Shown: piece by piece, positions 26,336-37,366 of the stretch
How positions within the stretch are numbered: the stretch's first letter is position 1
Layout: each line of letters starts with the position of its first letter
NCBI GenBank assembly: GCA_964420125.1
Contig: CAYQQQ010000014.1
Span: 1-64,000 of the forward strand
Direction: 5' to 3'
DNA: 64,000 nt
DNA from: CAYQQQ01 sp964420125
Lineage (GTDB): Bacteria > Actinomycetota > Acidimicrobiia > Acidimicrobiales > Microtrichaceae
Notes under the pieces: generated by a model
The model's database searches: none
What the model saw: the letters and a program-made list of their open reading frames with translations, nothing else
What the model was told of the DNA's origin: nothing
Position numbers and translations under genes: made by a program

Positions 26336-27445
26336 ATGCGAACCATCCTCGTCGATCCGGGGCGCGAGGATGCCCCCATGATCCTGGCCGTGTCCGGAGC
26401 CGACGACGTCGCCGTGCTCGTCGCCGGCATCCTCGTGGTCGTCACCGTCGTGGGATCGGCGGCACGCACCGTGGTGCTCCCCGACGGACGAACCCCCCGG
26501 ATGGCCCGTGCGACCTTCACCGTCGCCGCGCTCGTGGGCAAGGGCCTCGCCCGGGTGGTGGGTCCCGGCCCCCGGCGGCACCTGGTCCTCTCCGTCACCC
26601 CCGCCTTCGCCCTGCTCTCGATGCCCGTCATCTGGTTGGCCGGAGCCATGGCGGGCTTCACGCTCGTGTTCCGCGCCCTCGAGGAAGACGGCTGGCGAGC
26701 CGCCTACCGGGCGGCCGGCTCCTCGCTGCTCACCCTGGGCTTCGCCTCCTTCGAGGACCTGCCGGGCCTGACCGCCGCCTTCCTGGCCGCCGCCATCTCC
26801 ATCTCGATCCTGGCGTTGCTGATCGTCACCTACCTCCCCACCCTCTACTCGGTGTACAGCCGACGCGAAGCCATCACCACGGCGTTCGAGACCTCCGCCG
26901 GCGAGCCGCCCGAGGCGGCGGAGCTGCTCATCCGGTTCCACGTGCTCGCCAGCCCCGAGCGCCTCGACCTCATCTGGACCGAGTGGCGCGACTGGTTCAA
27001 CGAGAGCCGGGAGACCCACACCGCCCTCCCCATGGTCGTGCTGTTCCGTTCGGCGCGGGCCGATCGGAGCTGGGTCGTGACCACCGCCGCCGTGCTCGAT
27101 GCCGCTGCTCTGGCCGTGTCCACGATCGACGCGCCCTACGACCCCATCGCCGCGCTGTGCATCCGCTCGGGCTACCTGTGCCTGCGCGACATCGCCACCC
27201 CCCACGGGATCGCCTTCGAGACGGACCCGTCCCCGAGCGACCCGATCAGCATCGCCCGTGAGGACTTCGACGCCAGCTACGACAAGCTCGCCGTCGCCGG
27301 GCTCCCGTTGCACGACCGGGAGGACGCGTGGCACGCCTTCGCCGGATGGCGCGTGAACTACGACTCGCTGGTCGTCGACCTCGCTCGGCTCATCTCGGTG
27401 GATCCACCGGAGCTGACCAAGCGACCCTCTCCCCTCCCGCTGTGA
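26336..27445 (+). CDS. Membrane protein with ion-channel-like pore region
   Basis: 369 residues. About three hydrophobic segments lie in the first 180 residues, and the remaining ~190 residues are soluble and probably cytoplasmic. Between the second and third segments is SSLLTLGFASFEDLPGL, which resembles the pore helix and filter of two-transmembrane potassium channels (TLGFGD/TVGYGD) although the GxGD filter itself is not kept. I do not recognise the soluble domain. A second start 42 nt downstream (MILAVSGADD) is equally plausible. Divergent from prmA, with 78 nt between the start codons. Confidence 0.6.
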   Translation: MRTILVDPGREDAPMILAVSGADDVAVLVAGILVVVTVVGSAARTVVLPDGRTPRMARATFTVAALVGKGLARVVGPGPRRHLVLSVTPAFALLSMPVIWLAGAMAGFTLVFRALEEDGWRAAYRAAGSSLLTLGFASFEDLPGLTAAFLAAAISISILALLIVTYLPTLYSVYSRREAITTAFETSAGEPPEAAELLIRFHVLASPERLDLIWTEWRDWFNESRETHTALPMVVLFRSARADRSWVVTTAAVLDAAALAVSTIDAPYDPIAALCIRSGYLCLRDIATPHGIAFETDPSPSDPISIAREDFDASYDKLAVAGLPLHDREDAWHAFAGWRVNYDSLVVDLARLISVDPPELTKRPSPLPL

Positions 27446-27583
27446 TCGGCGACGAGCCCACGACGGAGCCGACGCGGCCGGGCGCGAGGCAGCCACCCGG
27501 AGGATCACCACCGCCGCCTCCCTAGCCTTGGAGGAGGCCCGCGACGCGGCCACCCCGACCACCCGGAACCCCGCGGAGGCACC

Positions 27584-28219
27584 ATGACCCACCGACCACG
27601 GCGCACCGCAGCGATGGTGTGCGCACTCGTGCTGGCCCTCACGTCGGCAGCCTGCTCCGGCGAGGACGAGGCGGTCGACGACACGCTCACCACCACCAGC
27701 AGCGACGGCGGGGACACCACGGAGAGCACAGACACCACGGAGACCACCGCTGCTGCGTCCACGACCACCACCTCCGGCCCCACCGGCGACCAGCCGTGCG
27801 CCCGGAGCTCGGAGGGCGACGACGGCAGCACCGTCACCTCCCCCGGTGGTGGGGAAGCCACCATCGGCGCCGAGGCGATCTTCGCGGACCTGCCACCGGA
27901 GGTCCCCCTGCCCGAGGACTCGATCCTCGACACCACCAGCTCGGCGGCCGCCGACCCCGAGCAGCAGGTGTGGATCATCCGCTGCACGACCACCACCGAC
28001 GATCCCGAGGCGTCCTGGAACACCTACAAGTCGGCCCTGGACGGCACGGGCTGCACGATCGTCGACCAGACGATGCAGACCGCGGGCGGCACCTTCATCG
28101 CCGCCGGGGAGTGCGAGCTGAGCGACCTCACCATCCGCGCCGGGCTCACCTCGGCAGTGGGGTCGGGGGCTCCCGGCGGCGAGTACCGCTGGGACATCGC
28201 GGTGCACCGCACGACCTGA
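27584..28219 (+). CDS. Secreted lipoprotein, unknown function
   Basis: 211 residues with a classical lipoprotein signal peptide: basic start MTHRPRR, hydrophobic core, lipobox LTSAAC near residue 24. A Thr/Ser/Asp-rich linker (~25-65) follows, then a compact domain of about 140 residues with three Cys (KCTT-type spacing not seen; Cys in IIRCTTTT, GTGCTIV and GECELSD) that may form a disulfide. No family was recognised. The ribosome site GAGGCACC precedes the ATG. It is 20 nt upstream of the GH2 gene and probably cotranscribed with it. Confidence 0.75.
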   Translation: MTHRPRRTAAMVCALVLALTSAACSGEDEAVDDTLTTTSSDGGDTTESTDTTETTAAASTTTTSGPTGDQPCARSSEGDDGSTVTSPGGGEATIGAEAIFADLPPEVPLPEDSILDTTSSAAADPEQQVWIIRCTTTTDDPEASWNTYKSALDGTGCTIVDQTMQTAGGTFIAAGECELSDLTIRAGLTSAVGSGAPGGEYRWDIAVHRTT

Positions 28220-28239
28220 CGGACCGGTAACGTCGGCGC

Positions 28240-30462
28240 GTGTCCGCGCCGTGGGCGTCCGTCCCTCTCGCCGGCCCCTGGTCGGCCGCACCGTCGACCG
28301 AGGAGCTCCGGCGCAGCTTCGCCGAGTCGGACGTCCCCGACGGGCCCGACTGGCACCCGGTGACGGTCCCCGGGCACTGGCAGCTCCACGATCCCTTCTC
28401 GCACCACGACGGCCCGATGCTGCACCGACACCGCTGGTGCAGCGGCGATGCTCCGGCCGCCGTGGAGTCACCGATGGCCACCGGACGACGGGCGTGGCTC
28501 GAGCTCGGTGGGGTCTTCTACATCTCCGAGGTGTGGCTCGACGGCGACCTCCTCGGCGACACCGAGGGCTACTTCATGCCCCACACCTTCGAGGTGACCG
28601 AGCAGCTGGAGCGACGCGACGAGCACCTCCTGGCGATCGAGGTCGCCTGCCCGCCGGTGCGAGACCCCCGCAACAAGCGGAGCCTCACCGGCGTCTACCA
28701 GCACGCCGACACCCTGGACGACACCCGAGACCCCGGTGGGCTGTGGCGCCCCGTCACCGTGCGCACCACCGGCCCCGTGCGGATCCAACGCCACCGGGTG
28801 CTGTGCACCGAGGCCACCTCCACCCGAGCCGTGGTGGCGGTGCAGGTCACCCTCGACTCGCTGCTGCCGCGGATGGTGCGGCTGCGCACCACGTTGGGAG
28901 GCGTGGACCACGAGCTGCACGCCTCGCTCGCCGCCGGCGAGACGACCCACGAGTGGACGATCGTCGTCAACGATCCCCAGCTGTGGTGGCCCCACTCCCT
29001 CGGTCGGCCCGTGCTGCACCAGCTGTGCCTCGAGGTCCACCTCGAGGCACACGACCCCGAGCGGGCGGCGGTGGAGGTCACCGACGGGTTGTCCGATCGG
29101 CTCGTGCTGGACACCGGGCTGCGCTCCGTGCACCGCCACGACTGGTCCTTCGAGATCAACGGGGAGCGCCTCTTCCTCAAGGGCGCCAACCAGCCACCGT
29201 TGCGCCGCTTCCCTGCCGAGGAGACCCCGGAGCTCGCGGATCGGGTGGTGGAGGCTGCGCTCGCGGCGAACCTCGACCTCCTGCGCTTCTGGGGCCACGT
29301 CCCCACTCCGGAGGTGCTGGCGGCCTGCGACCGCGCGGGCGTGCTCAGCTGGGTGGACCTCCCCCTGCAGTGGGGGTACCACCGCTCGGTGAAGGCCACG
29401 GCGATCGATCAGGCACGCACGTTGGTGGAGCTGCACGGCCACCGGCCGTCGATCGTGCTGTGGTGCGCCCACAACGAGCCCTTCGCGCTGCGCGGCCACC
29501 CTCCGCCGCCGGGTCACCGGGTGTGGCGCGCGCTGCACGGCGTGCGCCTGGTCGGCGCCCATCAGCTGCCGTCCTGGAACCGCAGCGTCCTCGACCCTGC
29601 GCTGGGGGATGCGCTGCGCGCTGCGGACCCCACCCGGGAGGTGGAGGACCACTCCGGGGTGCTGCCCCACCTTCCGGGCCTCACCGGCGGCGACACGCAC
29701 CTCTTCGCCGGGTGGCACTTCGGGGAGGACCGCACCCTGGGACGGCTGCTGCGGCTCCTGCCCCGCCTCGGGCGGTTCGTGTCGGCCTTCGGGGCGCAGT
29801 CGGTGCCCCGGCACGCCGACTTCTGCCGGCCCGAGGGGTTCCCGGACCTCGACTGGCCGATGCTGGCACGGCAACACGGCCTGGAGCGCACGGCGATGGA
29901 CGCGCACGTCCCACCCTCGGACCACCCCGACTTCGCCGGCTGGCAGGCGGCCACCGAAGCCCACCAGGCCCGGCTGGTGCGTCGACAGGTCGGGGCGCTG
30001 CGCAGGCTCAAGCACCGCCCGGCCGGGGGGTTCTGCGTGCACTTCCTCTGCGACGCCCAACCGATGGTGAGCTGCAGCCTCATCGATGCCGATGGCGAGC
30101 CCAAGGACGCCTACCGGGCGCTGGTGGACTCGTGCGCACCGGTGCTGGCGGTGGCGGACCCGCTCCCGCGGCAGCCTCGTGGAGGCTCACGGCTCGCGCT
30201 GCGGATCCACCTGGTGAACGACCTTCGCCACGCTGCGTCGGGGACGGTGACCGCAGAGCTCCGCTGGCCGGGCGGCGGCGTGCGCCGACGGTGGTCGGGC
30301 GCGGCGGGAGCCGACCAGGTCGCACGGGTGGGGACCTTGAGGGTTCGTCTGCCGACGACGTTGCCGCCTCCCTCCACCGACGCTGCGGACGAGCAGCTGC
30401 TGCGCCTGAGGGTCACCTTCGAGGGCGCCGGGCTTCGCAGCGTCTGGCACGACGCCCTCTGA
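28240..30462 (+). CDS. Glycoside hydrolase family 2 protein (beta-mannosidase-like), nucleophile replaced
   Basis: 740 residues with GH2 layout: N-terminal sugar-binding domain (WHPVTVPGHWQLHDPF, LELGGVFYISEVWLDGDLLG), an immunoglobulin-like domain and a TIM-barrel domain. The acid/base Glu is in WCAHNEPF. At the nucleophile position the family motif SEFG reads SAFGAQSVP, so the catalytic Glu is Ala; the codon is gcc and the frame is intact. The protein may therefore be inactive as a retaining hydrolase, or use another residue. No signal peptide was found. GTG start 20 nt after the lipoprotein gene. Confidence 0.8.
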   Translation: MSAPWASVPLAGPWSAAPSTEELRRSFAESDVPDGPDWHPVTVPGHWQLHDPFSHHDGPMLHRHRWCSGDAPAAVESPMATGRRAWLELGGVFYISEVWLDGDLLGDTEGYFMPHTFEVTEQLERRDEHLLAIEVACPPVRDPRNKRSLTGVYQHADTLDDTRDPGGLWRPVTVRTTGPVRIQRHRVLCTEATSTRAVVAVQVTLDSLLPRMVRLRTTLGGVDHELHASLAAGETTHEWTIVVNDPQLWWPHSLGRPVLHQLCLEVHLEAHDPERAAVEVTDGLSDRLVLDTGLRSVHRHDWSFEINGERLFLKGANQPPLRRFPAEETPELADRVVEAALAANLDLLRFWGHVPTPEVLAACDRAGVLSWVDLPLQWGYHRSVKATAIDQARTLVELHGHRPSIVLWCAHNEPFALRGHPPPPGHRVWRALHGVRLVGAHQLPSWNRSVLDPALGDALRAADPTREVEDHSGVLPHLPGLTGGDTHLFAGWHFGEDRTLGRLLRLLPRLGRFVSAFGAQSVPRHADFCRPEGFPDLDWPMLARQHGLERTAMDAHVPPSDHPDFAGWQAATEAHQARLVRRQVGALRRLKHRPAGGFCVHFLCDAQPMVSCSLIDADGEPKDAYRALVDSCAPVLAVADPLPRQPRGGSRLALRIHLVNDLRHAASGTVTAELRWPGGGVRRRWSGAAGADQVARVGTLRVRLPTTLPPPSTDAADEQLLRLRVTFEGAGLRSVWHDAL

Positions 30463-30605
30463 CCCGTCGGCTGTCGGGCCGGCCGGGATGCCGCCGCACG
30501 GGGGCGGCACCGGCGGTGTCCATTGGGAACTGGCGGAGGCAGCGCAGTAGGTTCGACGTCGGCCGGCAACGGGCCGGCCCCAGACGACTCTGCGGAGGCG
30601 AGGGT

Positions 30606-31352
30606 ATGACCCAGGCCATCCAGCGCCCGGGGGCGCAGGCCCCCAAGGTCAACGGCCCGCACAAGCGGCGCTCACCGTGGCCGGTGGACTTCTACTCCAC
30701 CGCCGTGGGCAAGAAGTGGGTGATGGCCCTCAGCGGCGTCGGGCTGATGGGCTTCGTGTTCGTCCACATGTTCGGCAACCTGAAGATGTACCTGGGGCGC
30801 ACCCAGTTCGACGAGTACGCCGAGTCGCTGCGCACCCTGCTGCACCCGATCATGCCCAACACCTGGGTGATCTGGGGGATGCGGATCGGCCTCGTGGTGC
30901 TCTTCGTGGCCCACATCGTCTCCGCCGCCCAGCTCACCCGGATGAACCGCAAGGCCCGACCGGTGCGCTACCAGTCGCCCCGGAACTACATCGCCGCCAA
31001 CTTCGCCAGCCGCACCATGCGCTGGACGGGCATCATCGTGTTCCTGTTCCTCCTGTTCCACCTGGCGGACCTCACCTGGGGCACGGCCAACCCCGACTTC
31101 GTGCGGGGCGACGCCTACGACAACCTGGTGGCCAGCTTCGAGCGGCCGGTGGTGGCCGCCATCTACGTGCTGGCCAACATCGCGCTGGGCATCCACCTGT
31201 TCCACGGCGGCTGGTCCATGTTCCAGTCGATGGGGCTCAACAACCCTCGCTACAACACCGCTCGCGGCGTGTTCGCCGCCGGGTTCGCCGTGGTGGTGGC
31301 AGGGGTGAACTGCAGCTTCCCGATCGCCGTGCAGCTCGGGATCGTCCACTGA
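30606..31352 (+). CDS. sdhC: Succinate dehydrogenase cytochrome b subunit (SdhC, b558 type)
   Basis: 248 residues, five predicted membrane helices and conserved His residues in VFVHMFGN, VAHIVSAA, FLLFHLADL and GIHLFHGGW, which are the likely ligands of two b hemes. This single large anchor subunit replaces separate SdhC and SdhD, as in Bacillus-type succinate:menaquinone reductases. The start ATG gives MTQAIQRPGAQ with GAGG upstream; the preceding long open frame is the shadow of the GH2 gene. First gene of sdhCAB. Confidence 0.93.
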   Translation: MTQAIQRPGAQAPKVNGPHKRRSPWPVDFYSTAVGKKWVMALSGVGLMGFVFVHMFGNLKMYLGRTQFDEYAESLRTLLHPIMPNTWVIWGMRIGLVVLFVAHIVSAAQLTRMNRKARPVRYQSPRNYIAANFASRTMRWTGIIVFLFLLFHLADLTWGTANPDFVRGDAYDNLVASFERPVVAAIYVLANIALGIHLFHGGWSMFQSMGLNNPRYNTARGVFAAGFAVVVAGVNCSFPIAVQLGIVH

Positions 31353-31411
31353 GGTCCACGATGCCGGCCCTCGCAACCCCCTTGACCGACCACTGACCCG
31401 GAGCGCACGAC

Positions 31412-33340
<1,929 letters not shown>

Positions 33341-33431
33341 CACGGCCGCCGTGGGGCAGGGGCCCCACGTCGCGGAGGAGGCGGGCGTGTTCCGAAGGAA
33401 CCGGGTGCCCGCCGGGAAAGGAACACTGAAA

Positions 33432-34211
33432 ATGTCGAAAACCCTGAACTTGACACTTCGAGTGTGGCGGCAGGACGGCCCGGACGCCGCGGGCCGCTTC
33501 GAGACCTACACGACCACGGTGGCCGACGACGCGTCGTTCCTCGAGATGCTCGACTACGTGAACGAATCGCTGATCGAGCAGGACGAGGAGCCGATCTCCT
33601 TCGACCACGACTGCCGGGAGGGGATCTGCGGCACGTGCGGGGTGATGATCGACGGCCAGGCGCACGGCCCCCAGCACGGCACCGCCACCTGCCAGCTGCA
33701 CATGCGCCAGTTCCACGACGGCCAGACGATCACCATCGAGCCGTGGCGTGCGGCAGGGTTCCCCATCATCAAGGACCTGGTGGTCAACCGCGCCGCGTTC
33801 GACCGGATCGTGGAGTCGGGCGGCTACATCACCGTCACCACCGGGGCGGCGCCGGACGCCAACGAGATCCCCGTGCCCAAGGACTGCGCCGACTCCGCCA
33901 TGGACGCCGCGGCCTGCATCGGCTGCGGCGCATGCGTGGCGGCGTGCCCGAACTCGGCGGCCAACCTCTTCACCGCAGCCAAGATGCAGCACCTCAACCA
34001 GCTGCCCCAGGGACAGGCCGAGCGGTGGTCCCGCGCCGAGGCGATGGTGGACACGATGGAGGAGTTCTTCGGCTCCTGCACCAACCACGGCGAGTGCCAG
34101 GAGGCGTGCCCGAAGGAGATCACGATCGACTTCATCGCCATGATGAACCGCGACTACATGAAGGCGAAGCTCGTGAACCGCCGCCGCCTCGGCCAGCGCA
34201 AGGTCGGCTGA
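33432..34211 (+). CDS. sdhB: Succinate dehydrogenase iron-sulfur subunit
   Basis: 259 residues with all three cluster motifs: the [2Fe-2S] ligands in CREGICGTCG and a later Cys in GTATC, the first ferredoxin motif CIGCGACVAACPNSA and the second CTNHGECQEACP. It passes electrons from SdhA flavin to the hemes of SdhC. The ATG at MSKTLNLTLRVWR follows an AAGGA site; the longer upstream frame is not conserved. It lies 91 nt after sdhA. Last gene of the operon. Confidence 0.95.
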   Translation: MSKTLNLTLRVWRQDGPDAAGRFETYTTTVADDASFLEMLDYVNESLIEQDEEPISFDHDCREGICGTCGVMIDGQAHGPQHGTATCQLHMRQFHDGQTITIEPWRAAGFPIIKDLVVNRAAFDRIVESGGYITVTTGAAPDANEIPVPKDCADSAMDAAACIGCGACVAACPNSAANLFTAAKMQHLNQLPQGQAERWSRAEAMVDTMEEFFGSCTNHGECQEACPKEITIDFIAMMNRDYMKAKLVNRRRLGQRKVG

Positions 34212-34376
34212 GCGCGCGAGCGGGTCGGCGTCGGGGAAGAGCCGGCGGGCCGCCGGCCACGCCGGTCCTGAGAGCCATCTTCGGCGCCTCGGGGCGCTGC
34301 ACCGCCGACTGCCTAAGGTGGGGAGCCGGGCCCTTCGGGCCCCGCCCCACGTCCGAGGTCAGCTGTGAGGTCACCC

Positions 34377-34967
34377 ATGCGCTCCGCACTCCGCTCCGCA
34401 CTACTGGTCCCAGCCCTGCTGCTCGCCGCCGGTGTGCCGCTGCTGGTGGGCTGCGGCGGCGGCGATGAAGCGGCCGAGAAGACCTCCGAGACCCGCCCGG
34501 ATGCGGACGGCGAGGCGGGCACGTCGGGGGAGGACCCTGCTGGTGGCGAGGAGGGCGACGGCGACGAGGAGGGCAACGGCGACGAGGACGCCGGAGGTTC
34601 CTCCGAGGACGAGTCGACCTCCATCCCCGACCTCGACGACCTGACCGAGTCGATCCCCGGCCTCGGCGAGCTGGGCGACTGCATGGAGATCGCTGCCGCC
34701 TACGGGTCGCTCTACTTCGAGGCGCTCGGCGGCGCCGACGGCGCCGAGCAGGCCCAGGAGAAGGCGGAGGAGCTGAAGTCGGTGCTCCCCGAAGACCTGC
34801 ACGACGACATCGACATCGTGGCAGAGACCATCGGGCAGGTGGCCGAGGAGGGGCTGTTCAGCGGCAGCGACGCCCTGTCCTCCCCCGAGTACCTCGAGGC
34901 GGACCAGGCGATCACCGCCTACCTCGACGAGCAGTGCGGGGGCGGCACCGGTGATGGCGGCGCCTGA
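34377..34967 (+). CDS. Secreted lipoprotein, acidic, unknown function
   Basis: 196 residues. Signal peptide MRSALRSALLVPALLLAAG with lipobox LLVGC, then a very acidic Gly/Glu/Asp linker (~30-75) and an alpha-helical domain of about 110 residues with two Cys (GDCMEIA and DEQCGGG) that probably pair. No family was recognised. The ATG at 34377 has GAGG six bases upstream and is preferred over an in-frame GTG four codons earlier. It precedes queF by 19 nt, but the functions do not suggest a link. Confidence 0.75.
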   Translation: MRSALRSALLVPALLLAAGVPLLVGCGGGDEAAEKTSETRPDADGEAGTSGEDPAGGEEGDGDEEGNGDEDAGGSSEDESTSIPDLDDLTESIPGLGELGDCMEIAAAYGSLYFEALGGADGAEQAQEKAEELKSVLPEDLHDDIDIVAETIGQVAEEGLFSGSDALSSPEYLEADQAITAYLDEQCGGGTGDGGA

Positions 34968-34986
34968 GCCCCCAGCGGAGCCGACC

Positions 34987-35352
34987 ATGTTGGGCCGGGT
35001 GGTGCCGGCCGAGGAATACGGCCGCCTCGAGCTGTTCGCGGTGGCGTCGCCGGTGAGGGTGGAGTTCCGCACCTCGGAGCTCCAGGCGTTGTGCCCGGCG
35101 ATCGACGGTGTGCAGCCCGACCTCTACGACGCCGAGATCTCCTACGTGGCCCGGACCCACGCCATCGAGTCCAAGTCGCTCAAGCTGTGGCTGGTCACCT
35201 TCCGGGACCGTCGGATCTTCGCCGAGCACCTGGTCCTGGAGCTCCACGATCGACTCGCGGCGATGGCGCCGGCGATCGGGGACGTGCGGGTGCGCCTCAC
35301 GCAGAACGCCCGCGGCGGCATCGCGACCGTCGTCGAGCACCCGGCCGACTGA
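34987..35352 (+). CDS. queF: 7-cyano-7-deazaguanine reductase (QueF-like)
   Basis: 121 residues. The catalytic Cys lies in LCPAIDGVQPD, a variant of the QueF CPVTGQPD with an altered loop, and the substrate motif is AIESKSLKLWLVTFRDR with the family ESKSLK. The enzyme reduces preQ0 to preQ1 on the way to queuosine. I chose the ATG preceded by GCGGAG; two earlier in-frame starts (34951 GTG, 34954 ATG) overlap the lipoprotein gene. No other queuosine gene is in the window. The length is that of unimodular, YkvM-type QueF. Confidence 0.82.
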   Translation: MLGRVVPAEEYGRLELFAVASPVRVEFRTSELQALCPAIDGVQPDLYDAEISYVARTHAIESKSLKLWLVTFRDRRIFAEHLVLELHDRLAAMAPAIGDVRVRLTQNARGGIATVVEHPAD

Positions 35353-35867
35353 AGGAGGGATCGCTCGTCACCCCGGCGGGCACCCGGTTGGGCAGTTCCT
35401 CCCACTGGTCGATGGGCCGAGCGGTCCGTACCCTGAGCCTCATCACGAGACGCCTCCGGCGGGTCGCTGGACCCACCGCAGGGCCGACGTTCGACCTGGA
35501 CGTGCATGGTCTGGGTGGAGGGAACAGCGGGCGGGGGACGGTCGGGTGCGACGAGGCTGTGGTCGCACCCGACCGCTGCCCGCACCCATCGAACTTGCCG
35601 AACCTGGANNNNNNNNNNGGGGGTGGCCTCGGGGGGGGGGGGGGGGGGGGGGCCCTTGGGGGTGGGCCCCCCCCCCCCCCGCCGCCCGAACCGGTGCGCC
35701 GAGGTCCTCCCCTTACCCTGCGCAACTTGGACCGACCGCGACGCGGCGTCGCGCCACGCGTCCGAGCTCGAGCGAACAGCGACGAACTCGGACGGTTCGC
35801 AACCCTCAACCTCGCCAAAGGTCCAAGTTCGGGGTGGTTTGGGCGCGGGGATGGGTGGGGCGGGCGC
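35353..35867. other. Intergenic region with scaffold gap and G/C homopolymers
   Basis: No gene was seen. Ten Ns at 35609-35618 mark a scaffold join; they are followed by a long G run (about 35631-35652) and C runs (about 35677-35690), which are probably low-quality sequence ends. To the left is a perfect 14-bp inverted repeat, 35539-35552 with 35562-35575 and a 9-nt loop. To the right, AACTTGGACC at 35724-35733 is repeated inverted at 35820-35829. True distance and content across the gap are unknown. Confidence 0.85.
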
Positions 35868-36803
35868 TCAGGCGCTGCCGGTGGGTGGCTGGTTCCACTC
35901 CACCCAGCCGCCACCGGTGCGCCCGTCGGCGGCCTCGTAGCGGCACATCGCCCTGGGGAAGCGGGTCAGCCGCCCGTCCTCGGGGTGGATCAGCCCCACG
36001 GGGGAGAACGCCACGGGGGTGACGGTGACGTCGAGGCCGCCGAAGCGCAGCTCCCCCTGCTCGGGCAGGCGCTCGCGGCCTTCGCGGACCGCGACGCCCA
36101 CGGTGTCGAACTCCTCCATCGCGTCGGAGCCCCCGGGCAGGACGTAGGCCACGCCGAGGTCGGAGTCGGGCAGGAAGCCCCCCACCGCATGGGTGCGGGT
36201 GCCGTCCTCCAGTCGCCCCTCGGACCAGCACCAGGTGGCCGACCACCAGTCGCGCGCCGCGCCCCAGGAGTGGTCGCGCTGGCCCCAGCAGTCGAGCTCG
36301 ATGCGCTCGTCGCCCACCTGCACCTCGCCCTGCACCCGGCACGGGATCTCGTAGCGGGGCAGGATCGGGGGCCACTGGTAGGCGGCCCGGTCGGTGAGGA
36401 AGTCGAGCTGGAACCCGAAGGGCACCCGGTCGCCCCGCAGCTCGCCGTACACCACCGCAGGATCGTCGAGGCTCAGGGCGAACCCCTCCAGGTTCACCGA
36501 CATGTGCTGCACGGGATCCTCCACCACGTGGTCGGCCCAGAGGCCGTCCTGGCGGATCTCCATGGACTGGTCGTCGGAGGGCATCGGGATGTCGTGGTCG
36601 ATCAGGGTGACCAGCGGGCGGTCGGGGCCCACCAGGCAGGCCCAGTACCAGACCTTGCCGATGTTGGGGTAGAAGCCGATGCGCACGTACCCGCCGAGGG
36701 AGAGGTCCTCGGTGAACCAGTCGAGGTAGTACGACTCGTTCCACAGCGGGATCGAGGGATCGGGGGTGTGGCGGCGCTCGTCCGCAGGGTCCACGTCAGC
36801 CAT
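35868..36803 (-). CDS. Uncharacterised protein, lipocalin/CrtC-like beta-rich fold
   Basis: 311 residues, no signal peptide or membrane segment. It is rich in Trp, Tyr and Asp and predicted mostly beta-strand, with notable stretches NESYYLDWFTED, GYVRIGFYPNIGKVWYWAC and DCWGQRDHSWGAARDWW. The GQRDHSWG motif recalls hydroxyneurosporene synthase (CrtC)/AttH-like double lipocalins, in which such a His-Asp region lines the ligand site. Together with the neighbouring SCP2 lipid-binding gene this hints at lipid or steroid metabolism, but that is inference. The ATG at MADVDPADERRH is used. Confidence 0.6.
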   Translation of the reverse strand: MADVDPADERRHTPDPSIPLWNESYYLDWFTEDLSLGGYVRIGFYPNIGKVWYWACLVGPDRPLVTLIDHDIPMPSDDQSMEIRQDGLWADHVVEDPVQHMSVNLEGFALSLDDPAVVYGELRGDRVPFGFQLDFLTDRAAYQWPPILPRYEIPCRVQGEVQVGDERIELDCWGQRDHSWGAARDWWSATWCWSEGRLEDGTRTHAVGGFLPDSDLGVAYVLPGGSDAMEEFDTVGVAVREGRERLPEQGELRFGGLDVTVTPVAFSPVGLIHPEDGRLTRFPRAMCRYEAADGRTGGGWVEWNQPPTGSA

Positions 36804-36928
36804 CGCGGCAGTCTGCCATAGCCCCTCGGAGCCACCTCGGCCCAAGTGGTGTGACGTCCGCCGGTCCGGCGGTCCTCGAGAACCCGGACGTGAGCCGGCG
36901 GCGGCGCGGGTGAGCTACCGTCGCCCGT

Positions 36929-37318
36929 GTGCAGTACCTGAGCGACGAGTGGATCGCCGCCGCTGACGCGGCGCTGTCAGCAGCGTGGTCCGCCGTGGCC
37001 GACAAGGGCGAGCGCGCCGTCGCCGTGCGCTGGGAGGTCAGCGGGGCACCGCAGGGCAAGGTCGCCTACACCATGCGCTTCGGCCCCGACGGTGCCGGGG
37101 TGACGGCGACGCCGACCGGAGACCAGCCCGATGCCACCATGGCCGTCGACTACGACACCGCCGTGGCCATCGCCACCGGCGCCACCTCCCCACAGGTGGC
37201 GTTCATGCAGGGCTCCCTCAAGCTCACCGGCGACGTGATGGTGCTGCTCGAGCGCGCCGGCGCCCTCGAGTCGATGGGCGATGCCCTGGGAGCCGTGCGG
37301 GAGCGCACCCAGTTCTAG
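36929..37318 (+). CDS. SCP2 sterol-binding domain protein
   Basis: 129 residues forming a single SCP2-like domain: an N-terminal helix (YLSDEWIAAADAAL), a beta-sheet, the DATMAVDYDTAVAIATG segment and the hallmark VAFMQGSLKLTGDVMVLLE. SCP2 proteins bind lipids or acyl-CoA nonspecifically. GTG start. Divergent from the beta-rich protein at 35868 and convergent with the GT2 gene. Actinobacteria often carry many such small SCP2 proteins, and the ligand is unknown. Confidence 0.85.
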   Translation: MQYLSDEWIAAADAALSAAWSAVADKGERAVAVRWEVSGAPQGKVAYTMRFGPDGAGVTATPTGDQPDATMAVDYDTAVAIATGATSPQVAFMQGSLKLTGDVMVLLERAGALESMGDALGAVRERTQF

Positions 37319-37366
37319 GCACGGCCGCCCGCACCGCCCGGCTCCGCACCGCCCGTCCCCGCACCG

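Noticed and set aside
35619..35700. G and C homopolymers as a biological repeat
   Set aside because: They directly flank an N run and look like sequence-end artefacts of the assembly.
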